A stretch of DNA of 5,621 nt from F23-B02 sp963627445 (GCA_963627445.1 CAVGBM010000064.1:1-5621), one strand, 5' to 3'; shown: positions 1 to 5,396, counted from the stretch's first letter. Translations and numbers: made by a program. The notes: generated by a model not told the origin, from the letters alone.

Positions 1-83
1 GCTGTTCAACCCGCGGCGGTCTGGAAATACAGCCTCCGGGCAATATACAATAATCACAAAAAAGAATTTTGAGGTATTTATCA

Positions 84-542
84 ATGAAAAAACTCACTAA
101 CAAGAAGGGCTTCACCCTTATCGAGATGCTCGTTGTCATAGCTATCATTGCTATCCTCGTTGCTATCATCATCCCCGTTGTCCAGTCCTCCACCATAAAG
201 GCCGCCGCTGCTGCCGACGCAGCAAACATGCGTTCTTACAAGGCAGAGATTGCCACTGCTTACCTTTCAAAAGAAACCACAACTGTTGGCGAAAGCACTA
301 CTCCTACTAAGAAGGTTACTATTGATAGTGATAAAACTGTTCACGTTGATGCCAGCATCAAAGAACCCGCAATGAAGGATGTCGGTACTGTTATTGTCAC
401 TAATGGTGAAAGTCCTGCCAAATTTACCGTAACCTACGACGGCAGCGAATTCACTGTCCGCTTTGGTGGTAAGAGTATCGCATGGTTTGCAGCAGTTGCT
501 GAGGGCGGCGACACCAGCATTGCTGATCCCAACGCTGCTTAA
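84..542 (+). CDS. pilA: Type IV prepilin, probable major pilin
   Basis: The 152-residue product is a classic class III prepilin. It has a short basic leader (residues 1-9, ending KKG), cleavage expected after Gly9, Phe at +1 and Glu at +5 of the mature protein (FTLIEML), then a hydrophobic helix to about residue 33. PilD would cut and N-methylate it, and the mature subunit (about 143 residues) would assemble into a pilus fibre on the cell surface. The globular part is small, Thr/Ala/Val-rich and has no cysteine, so the usual C-terminal disulfide loop is absent. The ATG at 84 is preferred over an in-frame TTG at 69 because GAGG at 71-74 lies 9 bases upstream and the leader then has the normal length. 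The gene ends in tandem stops (TAATAA). Its body favours ACT, GTT and GCT codons, unlike the genes downstream, which suggests high expression. That it is the major pilin is an inference from first position and codon use. A type II secretion-like pseudopilin is a less likely alternative. Confidence 0.9.
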   Translation: MKKLTNKKGFTLIEMLVVIAIIAILVAIIIPVVQSSTIKAAAAADAANMRSYKAEIATAYLSKETTTVGESTTPTKKVTIDSDKTVHVDASIKEPAMKDVGTVIVTNGESPAKFTVTYDGSEFTVRFGGKSIAWFAAVAEGGDTSIADPNAA

Positions 543-562
543 TAATTTCCCATCGAATATAA

Positions 563-671
563 CAACCCAGTAATATAATAACGGGCGACGCAGACAGAGG
601 GTTGCTGTCTGCGTCAAGCCTAAGCTATGGAACTTGGATGACTGCCCGAGTGCTCGGACAGTCATCCATAG
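563..671 (+). promoter_or_regulatory. Structured intergenic RNA between the pilin genes
   Basis: Two strong hairpins fill the gap between the pilin genes. The first has 11 perfect pairs (587-597 with 605-615) and a 7-base loop, AGGGTTG. The second pairs 635-644 with 659-668 (10 pairs), continues past a C-A mismatch with 4 more pairs (646-649 with 654-657), and has a GTGC loop. CTAT at 625-628 could also pair with ATAG at 668-671 to close the second element. GGGTTG in the first loop (599-604) is exactly complementary to CAACCC at 563-568, so a pseudoknot is possible. Neither hairpin is followed by a run of T, so they are not ordinary intrinsic terminators. Likely roles are mRNA processing or stabilisation, partial attenuation, or ligand-controlled regulation. 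The pairing is seen directly; the function is inferred. Confidence 0.55.
574..579 (+). promoter_or_regulatory. Possible -10 element for the second pilin gene
   Basis: TATAAT matches the sigma-A -10 consensus exactly and sits in an AT-rich patch. A start about 7 bases downstream would fall at the base of the 587-615 hairpin, giving a transcript with a 5'-terminal stem. No acceptable -35 hexamer lies 16-18 bases upstream and there is no TG extension, so a chance match in AT-rich DNA is quite possible. Confidence 0.25.
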
Positions 672-699
672 GTCATAACCGATACAGAAAGGCAATGCC

Positions 700-1188
700 A
701 TGAAAAAGAGACTGAACAAAAAGGGCTTCACCCTCATAGAAATGCTCGTCGTCATAGCGATAATTGCCGTTCTGGTCGCAATTATCATTCCCGTCGTCGT
801 TTCCTCGACGGACAAGGCTGAGGCGGCAACGGATGCCGCCAACCTGCGCAGTGTCCTCGGTCAGGCGAACAGCATCCTCATGATGCAGGATTCCGATTCA
901 AGCGTACTCAAAACCGCAGAGCTTGAGGTCGGCGAGAGTAAAAGCTTCCCCGGCTCGGACATGTTCATTATGTATGTAAACCCCGGCTTTATAAAGATTT
1001 ATTACGAAAACAACGGCTTGTACTATGGGCTTGACTATTTTGCCGATATTGCCGAAAACGGCACGACCACGCTTAAGGGCGTGAGCAAGGAAGCCGCCGA
1101 GAGCGCCCGTGATGTGACCTCTCCCCCGACATGGTACAATGTCTCCCATCCGGAGAAAAACACCCCCAGTTCGGAGAATAAGGCATGA
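700..1188 (+). CDS. Type IV prepilin, second (minor?) pilin
   Basis: The 162-residue product has the same prepilin N-terminus as the gene before it. The leader is nine residues ending KKG, followed by FTLIEML with Glu at +5 and a hydrophobic helix to about residue 33. Residues 7-33 match the first pilin at all but one position (Val for Ile at 24), while the globular parts do not look alike. The mature protein would be about 153 residues, with an aromatic stretch (about residues 89-114) and a Pro/Ser-rich tail, and it has no cysteine. AGAAAGG at 686-692 is a good ribosome binding site for the ATG. The gene overlaps pilD in an ATGA junction (1185-1188), so the two are probably translationally coupled. 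The shared helix suggests both subunits pack into the same fibre. Linkage to the peptidase and GC-ending codon use suggest lower expression. A minor pilin role is inferred. Confidence 0.88.
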   Translation: MKKRLNKKGFTLIEMLVVIAIIAVLVAIIIPVVVSSTDKAEAATDAANLRSVLGQANSILMMQDSDSSVLKTAELEVGESKSFPGSDMFIMYVNPGFIKIYYENNGLYYGLDYFADIAENGTTTLKGVSKEAAESARDVTSPPTWYNVSHPEKNTPSSENKA

Positions 1189-1979
1189 AACAGGTCTACG
1201 ATTTAAGCTATCTTGACACGACGGCGCTTGTGTATCTGCTCGTGCTGTGCGTCATTCTGGGTCTGTGCATGGGCAGTGCGCTGAACTGCCTTGCCTGGCG
1301 CATCGCAAATAAGCAAAGCTGGACAAAGGGTAAAAGCATTTGCCCGAGTTGCCGCCATGAGCTGCACACCCTCGACCTTATCCCCCTTTTCAGCTACATA
1401 TTCTCCAAGGGCAAGTGCCGCTACTGCGGCGAGAAGATCTCCCCCCGCTATCCGCTCACGGAGCTGGGGCTTGCCGTCATCTTCGTTGCGGTGTTTTTGC
1501 GCTACGGCTTTACGCTGTATACGCTGGATATAATGGTGCTCGTCAGCTGCCTGTTCACCCTGTCGCTTGTCGATCTTGACACGATGACGATACCCGACAG
1601 ATTCTTAATTATCCCCGCCGTGTGCCAGCTTTTGTACGCTTATTACTACGGCGGCTTTGCAAGCGTCTGGTACGCTCTGTGGCACGGGCTCGTCCTCGGC
1701 GGCGCTGTGCTGCTTATAAGCCTTTTCATGGACAAGGTGCTCAAGAAGGAGAGCATGGGCGGCGGCGATATAAAGCTGCTGTTCGTCCTCGGCCTTTTCC
1801 TCGACCTGCCGGAGTGCCTGCTGCTGCTGGTGTTCTCCTGCGTCCTCGGCCTCGTGATGGCGCTTTTGCTAAGGCGCTCGGAAAAAGCCTTCCCCTTCGG
1901 CCCTGCCCTCAGCGCCGGCATGCTGCTCACCCTCATGGTGGGCGCTCCCATCGTCAACTGGTATCTCGGTTTGTTCTGA
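1185..1979 (+). CDS. pilD: Prepilin peptidase / N-methyltransferase
   Basis: This 264-residue polytopic membrane protein is a bifunctional class III signal peptidase (type A24, GspO/PilD family). It would remove the leader after Gly and methylate the new N-terminal Phe of both upstream pilins. The N-terminal part has GSALNCLAWR (residues 30-39, the family GSxLNxxxxR motif) and two zinc-type pairs, CPSC (53-56) and CRYC (78-81), followed by ISPRYPLTELG. The peptidase part has the two aspartate regions: VDLDTMTIPD (129-138) and GGGDIK (192-197). It ends with an FPFGPAL motif (236-242). Hydrophobic segments before, between and after these account for about seven or eight membrane helices. Length and motif order are complete for the family. 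It starts inside the stop codon of the preceding pilin gene, with GGAG at 1173-1176 as a likely ribosome binding site. Identity is firm; that it serves only these pilins is inferred from position. Confidence 0.96.
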   Translation: MKQVYDLSYLDTTALVYLLVLCVILGLCMGSALNCLAWRIANKQSWTKGKSICPSCRHELHTLDLIPLFSYIFSKGKCRYCGEKISPRYPLTELGLAVIFVAVFLRYGFTLYTLDIMVLVSCLFTLSLVDLDTMTIPDRFLIIPAVCQLLYAYYYGGFASVWYALWHGLVLGGAVLLISLFMDKVLKKESMGGGDIKLLFVLGLFLDLPECLLLLVFSCVLGLVMALLLRRSEKAFPFGPALSAGMLLTLMVGAPIVNWYLGLF

Positions 1980-2024
1980 GATGATCAAATAATTATTCAT
2001 CCCCGCACCCCCAAAATTGCACGC

Positions 2025-2039
2025 CCCGGTCAGTCCGGG
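2025..2039 (+). other. Small hairpin directly before the pilM ribosome binding site
   Basis: CCCGG (2025-2029) and CCGGG (2035-2039) form a five-pair GC stem with a TCAGT loop. It ends one base before the AGGAGG ribosome binding site at 2041-2046 in the 73-base gap between pilD and pilM. It does not cover the ribosome binding site and has no T-run. It may mark an mRNA processing or stability point, or be incidental. Confidence 0.35.
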
Positions 2040-2052
2040 CAGGAGGTCTTCA

Positions 2053-3051
2053 ATGATTCAAGACAGATTCAAGTCCAGCAAGAAAATGATAGGGATCGAG
2101 ATAGGCAGCGATACCCTCAAGCTTGCCGTCTGCATCGGTGATGCCGTTGCGGAAATGGCGGTCAAGCGCCTGCCCGAAAATCTTATCCGTGAGGGGCGCG
2201 TCACCGCTCCCACCGCTTTGACCAATTTTATCAAGGATATGCTCAAGGAGTACGGCATCCGCCCCGGCCCCTGCGCCTTCGTCCTTCCCCCGCAGGTCGT
2301 CATCGCTCACCATGTCACCATGCCCCTTATGAGCGAGCAGGAGCTGAAGCTCAATCTGCCCTTCGAGTTCCGTGACTTTGTCGGCAAGGATGCCGAAAAG
2401 TACGATTACGACTACTCGGTCGTGCGTGTGAACGAAAAGTCTATCGAGCTTTATGCCGCCGCCGTTCCCAAGGAGGTCGTCGAAAGCTACTACGATATCT
2501 TTAAAAAGGCCGGCCTGACCATGAAGGTCGCTATCCCGCAGGAGATGGCATGGCTCAACCTCGTCATGAGAGCCAAAAACGAGCCCAAGTGCCTCGCCGT
2601 CGTCGATGTCGGTCAGCACGCCACCCGCGTGGATATCTTCCTTGACGATAACTACGTCATGGGTAAGGATATCGAGATCGGCGGTCAGCTGTTCGACGAG
2701 GCTATCGCCTCGAACCAGCGCATCGACGCTTATGTCGCTCGCTCGCGCAAGGAGTCGAATATGGACAACGTCCTCGCCCTCGACTGCTGCAGCGACGTTG
2801 CCATGAGTATCGCCGTCGAGGTCATGAAGGTCGTCGCCTTCTACAACAACACCTACGCCGACGAGGGCAACAAGCTCACCGATATCTACTACTGCGGCGG
2901 CTCCTCGGTCATCGAGAGCCTGCGCACCGCGATCCTGAAAAACACCAATCTCGCTATGCATAATATCAGACGGCTTATAAATCTTCACGGTGACGACAGT
3001 GCGCTGCCTCTGGCCTGCGCGATCGCCGTCGGCGCTGCCGTTCAGCAATAA
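2053..3051 (+). CDS. pilM: Type IV pilus actin-like ATPase PilM
   Basis: The 332-residue soluble protein belongs to the actin/FtsA-like PilM family. This family sits on the cytoplasmic face and links the pilus motor to the PilN-PilO membrane proteins. Nucleotide-binding signatures are in order: phosphate-1 loop IGIEIGSDTLKLAV (residues 13-26), phosphate-2 DVGQHATRVDIF (185-196) and the adenosine motif YYCGGSS (279-285). The tail ALACAIAVGAA type (about 317-329) fits the usual end of the family. The ATG at 2053 is chosen because a perfect AGGAGG lies 6 bases upstream (2041-2046). A TTG at 2017 in the same frame would add twelve residues with no ribosome binding site. It is followed 15 bases later by pilN, the usual PilM partner. 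ATP binding is expected from the motifs but not shown. Confidence 0.93.
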   Translation: MIQDRFKSSKKMIGIEIGSDTLKLAVCIGDAVAEMAVKRLPENLIREGRVTAPTALTNFIKDMLKEYGIRPGPCAFVLPPQVVIAHHVTMPLMSEQELKLNLPFEFRDFVGKDAEKYDYDYSVVRVNEKSIELYAAAVPKEVVESYYDIFKKAGLTMKVAIPQEMAWLNLVMRAKNEPKCLAVVDVGQHATRVDIFLDDNYVMGKDIEIGGQLFDEAIASNQRIDAYVARSRKESNMDNVLALDCCSDVAMSIAVEVMKVVAFYNNTYADEGNKLTDIYYCGGSSVIESLRTAILKNTNLAMHNIRRLINLHGDDSALPLACAIAVGAAVQQ

Positions 3052-3066
3052 GGGAGGTCGTATATT

Positions 3067-3654
3067 ATGGCTCTTGAACTTAAATCCAAGCCCAAAACCA
3101 AGAATAAGGTGAATGCTGCGGCTCCCTCGAAGAAGACCATGAACTTCTCCCGCCATGTCAGCAGCTTCGACCTCAGAAAAATGGCGCCGTACCTCATAGT
3201 CATCGTCATAGTTCTTGCACTGTTTGCCAAGTTCGGCTTCGTCGATCAGCTCAGCAAAAAGACCGACGCTTACGCCCAGCTCGGCGCGATTCAGGCCGAG
3301 CAGGCAGCTCTTGACCTGCAGCTTAAGGATTACCCCGAGCTCGAGAAGCAGTACGGCCGCTACAGCTACGGCTGGATGAGCGAGGACGAGGTCTCCCTCG
3401 TCGACCGCATGGAGATCTTCTCCCTCATCGAGTCAAAGGTCACGGATGCATGCGTCGTCGAAAACTTCGCCATCAACAGTAACGTCATCACCATGAACAT
3501 CCGCGGCATTACCCTTATCCAGGCCTCCGCCGTCGTTAAGGATCTCGAGTCCAGCCCGCTGGTCGAGAGCGCATATGTCTACTCCGCCGAGGCCGAAAAT
3601 GCCGAGCAGGCCGAGATGTTCATGACCATCAATATCGCAAAGGAGGCCGAGTGA
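3067..3654 (+). CDS. pilN: PilN-like type IV pilus assembly membrane protein
   Basis: The 195-residue product has the architecture of PilN: a basic cytoplasmic tail (residues 1-38), one membrane segment (about 41-57), a helical, probably coiled-coil stretch (about 60-98), and a small alpha/beta domain (about 112-192) that would dimerise with PilO. PilN normally grips PilM through a short INLLP-type motif at its N-terminus. No such motif is visible here, and the tail is instead Lys-rich and longer than usual, with MNFSRH and SFDLRK as the only obvious candidate contacts. The call therefore rests on architecture and the fixed pilM-pilN-pilO order rather than a signature motif. AGGGAGG at 3051-3057 is a strong ribosome binding site beginning at the last base of the pilM stop codon. 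The gene is one base from pilO. Confidence 0.78.
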   Translation: MALELKSKPKTKNKVNAAAPSKKTMNFSRHVSSFDLRKMAPYLIVIVIVLALFAKFGFVDQLSKKTDAYAQLGAIQAEQAALDLQLKDYPELEKQYGRYSYGWMSEDEVSLVDRMEIFSLIESKVTDACVVENFAINSNVITMNIRGITLIQASAVVKDLESSPLVESAYVYSAEAENAEQAEMFMTINIAKEAE

Positions 3655-3655
3655 T

Positions 3656-4210
3656 ATGAAAAAAGCCAAGCTTACCGGCCGTGAGGTCATAATGGTCGTT
3701 TTCCTCGTCGCCCTTCTCGTCGGCGTGTGCTACTACCTGCTGTTCCTTACCCCGCTTAAAAGCGATATCGCCGAGATAAACGTGCAGATCTCCGACGCGC
3801 AGAGCCAGCTTGAGGTCTCGCAGGCGCAGGTCGCCTCCATGCAGAAAATGCAGGCCGAGCTCGATGAGATACTCTCCCGTCCCAAGGACGAGATCACCGA
3901 GATCGCGCCCTATGATAACGCTAAGCAGCTCATGCGCGAGCTCAACGGTATCCTCGCGACCGGCTCCGATTATTCCATCAGCTTTGCCGACCCCATCATC
4001 GGTGACGACGGTATCGTTCGCCGTAATGTTAACCTTTCGTTCACCGCGTCGAGCTATGCCAACGCTAAGAAAATCGTGTCGCAGCTTGCCAATAATCGCT
4101 GGCGCTGCCTTATCACCGATGTTTCCCTCTCCGCCGAGGACACCATCGAAAGCGGCGCCGTAACGGTCGAGGCTGTCATGACCTTCTTTGAAAGCACCAA
4201 CCTGAAATAA
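3656..4210 (+). CDS. pilO: PilO-like type IV pilus assembly membrane protein
   Basis: The 184-residue product fits PilO: a short basic N-terminus, one membrane helix (about residues 11-31), a coiled coil (about 35-75, rich in Gln, Glu and Ala, starting after LTPLKSDI), and a C-terminal ferredoxin-like domain (about 84-182). PilO forms heterodimers with PilN and helps set the alignment and dynamics of the pilus machine. The ribosome binding site AAGGAGG (3640-3646) lies inside the end of pilN, with only one base between the stop and this ATG, so the two are almost certainly co-translated in a fixed ratio. The primary sequence of this family is weakly conserved, so the call depends on architecture and context. 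No PilP or PilQ gene follows, as expected for a cell without an outer membrane. Confidence 0.8.
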   Translation: MKKAKLTGREVIMVVFLVALLVGVCYYLLFLTPLKSDIAEINVQISDAQSQLEVSQAQVASMQKMQAELDEILSRPKDEITEIAPYDNAKQLMRELNGILATGSDYSISFADPIIGDDGIVRRNVNLSFTASSYANAKKIVSQLANNRWRCLITDVSLSAEDTIESGAVTVEAVMTFFESTNLK

Positions 4211-4216
4211 TGACCA

Positions 4217-4240
4217 AACACCCGCCCATCGGCGGGTGTT
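4217..4240 (+). terminator. Perfect hairpin between pilO and the GGDEF gene, attenuator-like
   Basis: Ten perfect GC-rich pairs (4217-4226 with 4231-4240) enclose a CATC loop, beginning seven bases after the pilO stop. Only TT of the stem and no downstream T-run are present, so it should be at best a partial terminator. It would end or protect the 3' side of the pil transcript while letting some transcription reach the downstream cyclase gene. The GGDEF ribosome binding site at 4248 lies outside the stem. Confidence 0.5.
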
Positions 4241-4257
4241 GCCATATGAGGTGTAAT

Positions 4258-4839
4258 ATGAAGATAAAAATTCTTGCACTTTCAGCCCTCGCCGCTGCTT
4301 GCATCGCCTGCGTCCATCTGGGTGCCCCCTACGCCGCCGACATCGTCGTTTTGTGCCTTGCGTGCCTTACTGTTGCACTCCTCCAAAAAGCCCGCACGCG
4401 CGAAGCTGCGCTCCTCGAGCGCTGCGAGACCGACAGTCTCACGGGGCTGAAAAACAAAGCCTGCTGCGACAGACTCATTGAAGAGAAATACCCGAAGCTT
4501 GAAAGCGTCGGCGTGATCTTTTGGGATATCAACCAGCTCAAGGCCGAAAACGACCGCCTCGGCCACCTCGCCGGTGATCAGCTCATTCGCAAAATGGCCG
4601 ATAGTCTTATTGCCATCTGTGATGAGTCGTGTCAGGCTTTCCGCTACGGTGGTGATGAGTTCCTGCTGATATGTGAAAACGCCTCTGAGGCGCAGCTGAA
4701 GAGCCTGTGCGGTAAATGGTGCGGCTCGACGGATATCTCTGCCTCCTTCGGCTACGCCTACGGCAGCGGCAGCGAGATCAAAGATATCATCGCCCGCGCC
4801 GACTCATACATGTACAGAGCGAAGAAATCCTCGGATTGA
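4258..4839 (+). CDS. Membrane-anchored GGDEF diguanylate cyclase
   Basis: The 193-residue product has two predicted membrane helices (about 3-19 and 25-43) and then a GGDEF domain that fills the rest. It should convert two GTP to cyclic-di-GMP at the inner face of the membrane. Key parts are intact: DSLTGLKN (59-66), the metal-binding Asp90, the substrate segment NDRLGHLAGD (98-107), RYGGDEF (129-135), and the closing ADSYMYRAKK (181-190). The inhibitory RxxD site, expected five residues before GGDEF, is replaced by DESC, so feedback inhibition is probably absent. There is no recognisable sensor domain. Twelve cysteines in 193 residues is unusual, and six of them lie in or next to the membrane region or the start of the catalytic domain. 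The ATG at 4258 has GAGG at 4248-4251. An ATG at 4210 overlapping the pilO stop has no ribosome binding site. Catalytic activity is inferred from the motifs. Confidence 0.92.
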   Translation: MKIKILALSALAAACIACVHLGAPYAADIVVLCLACLTVALLQKARTREAALLERCETDSLTGLKNKACCDRLIEEKYPKLESVGVIFWDINQLKAENDRLGHLAGDQLIRKMADSLIAICDESCQAFRYGGDEFLLICENASEAQLKSLCGKWCGSTDISASFGYAYGSGSEIKDIIARADSYMYRAKKSSD

Positions 4840-4857
4840 GGATAAATAATTAACGAG

Positions 4858-4893
4858 AAAAGCGCTCCCTGCGACTCGCAGGAAGCGCTTTTT
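4858..4893 (+). terminator. Intrinsic terminator of the pilus/GGDEF operon
   Basis: A long stem pairs 4858-4873 with 4877-4892 around an ACT loop, with one C-A mismatch (4867/4883), and ends in a five-base T-run (4889-4893). It starts 19 bases after the GGDEF stop codon. A-rich flanks on the left arm mean it could also stop minus-strand transcription. Confidence 0.9.
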
Positions 4894-4911
4894 CAGATAA
4901 GAATGTAAAAT

Positions 4912-4947
4912 AAAAACGACGGGTTTCAAAAAAAACTCGTCGTTTTT
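4912..4947 (-). terminator. Terminator of the minus-strand tRNA cluster
   Basis: Arms 4912-4926 and 4933-4947 form about 15 pairs with an A-rich six-base loop. Read on the minus strand, the stem follows directly after the tRNA-Trp CCA end and finishes in five U. In the plus direction it also ends in five T with a G-U pair in place of the A-C mismatch, so it can back up the operon terminator at 4858-4893. Confidence 0.88.
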
Positions 4948-5022
4948 GGCAGGGGAAGAAGGCTTCGAACCCTCGGCCTACGGTTTTGGAGACCGCCGCT
5001 CTACCAGCTGAGCTATTCCCCT
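4947..5022 (-). tRNA. trnW: tRNA-Trp (anticodon CCA)
   Basis: The reverse complement folds as a complete cloverleaf of 76 bases including an encoded CCA end. The acceptor stem AGGGGAA/TTCCCCT is perfect, the anticodon loop is CTCCAAA with anticodon CCA, the T-loop is TTCGAAG, and the discriminator base is G as normal for tRNA-Trp. Its last base overlaps the start of the terminator stem. It is the last gene of the cluster, seven bases after the CAU tRNA. Confidence 0.97.
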
Positions 5023-5029
5023 ATAAAAT

Positions 5030-5106
5030 TGGTGGGCCTTCAGGGACTCGAACCCCAGACCGACCGGTTATGAGCCGGTTGCTCTAACCAACTGAGCTAA
5101 AGGCCC
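5030..5106 (-). tRNA. tRNA with CAU anticodon (Ile2, lysidine type, or elongator Met)
   Basis: This is a complete 77-base cloverleaf with encoded CCA, acceptor GGGCCTT/AAGGCCC, anticodon loop CTCATAA and T-loop TTCGAGT. It is not the initiator, because base 1 pairs with base 72 and the three stacked G-C pairs of the initiator anticodon stem are missing. C4-G69 and C5-G68 in the acceptor stem, A at 37 and 38, and the general body resemble tRNA-Ile2, whose C34 is changed to lysidine by TilS to read AUA. Many pipelines would simply label it Met. I lean to Ile2 without certainty. Confidence 0.95.
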
Positions 5107-5112
5107 TTATGT

Positions 5113-5146
5113 CAGTATTGCCGCCACGCTTGTGACGGCAATACTG
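5113..5146 (-). other. Strong hairpin in the spacer between two tRNAs
   Basis: Eleven perfect pairs (5113-5123 with 5136-5146) plus three inner pairs beyond one mismatch form a long stem with a GCTT-type loop, filling nearly all of the 42-base gap between tRNA-Asn and the CAU tRNA. There is no U-run on either strand, so it is more likely a processing stem (for example an RNase III target) or a spacer that keeps the tRNAs from misfolding than a terminator. Confidence 0.5.
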
Positions 5147-5148
5147 CT

Positions 5149-5224
<76 letters not shown>

Positions 5225-5228
5225 AAAT

Positions 5229-5258
5229 AAAAGGGTCTGACATGCGCCAAACCCTTTT
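5229..5258 (-). terminator. Terminator-like hairpin after 5S rRNA
   Basis: Read on the minus strand, AAAAGGGTTTG (5258-5248) pairs with CAGACCCTTTT (5239-5229) around an eight-base loop. The stem ends in four U followed by AUUU, three bases downstream of the 5S end. This is a good intrinsic terminator shape, but the tRNA-Asn gene starts immediately after, so it must either be leaky or serve as a 3'-processing signal for 5S. Confidence 0.65.
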
Positions 5259-5260
5259 AG

Positions 5261-5378
<118 letters not shown>

Positions 5379-5396
5379 GCATTTGGAACACACCAA

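Noticed and set aside
1..83. Possible end of an upstream gene, promoter (TGGAAA at 22-27, TACAAT at 46-51, 18-base spacer) or c-di-GMP riboswitch tail before the first pilin.
   Set aside because: All three plus frames are open for at least 50 bases, so no upstream reading frame can be chosen. The -35 is weak. GCCTCCGGG resembles part of a GEMM riboswitch, but the other conserved parts are not present in the window.
1971..2000. Possible promoter between pilD and pilM (TTGTTC and TATTCA, 17-base spacing).
   Set aside because: Both hexamers match the consensus poorly and the AT-rich patch is short; the genes are most simply read as one operon.
2050..3156. Long minus-strand reading frame (368 residues) opposite pilM.
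   Set aside because: It is a shadow of the codon bias of pilM: low-complexity Asp/Val/Gly/Leu-rich sequence, no family motif, and the plus strand carries clear PilM signatures.
3629..4279. Minus-strand reading frame (216 residues) opposite pilO.
   Set aside because: Shadow of pilO with no recognisable domain or ribosome binding site, lying opposite a well-supported operon gene.
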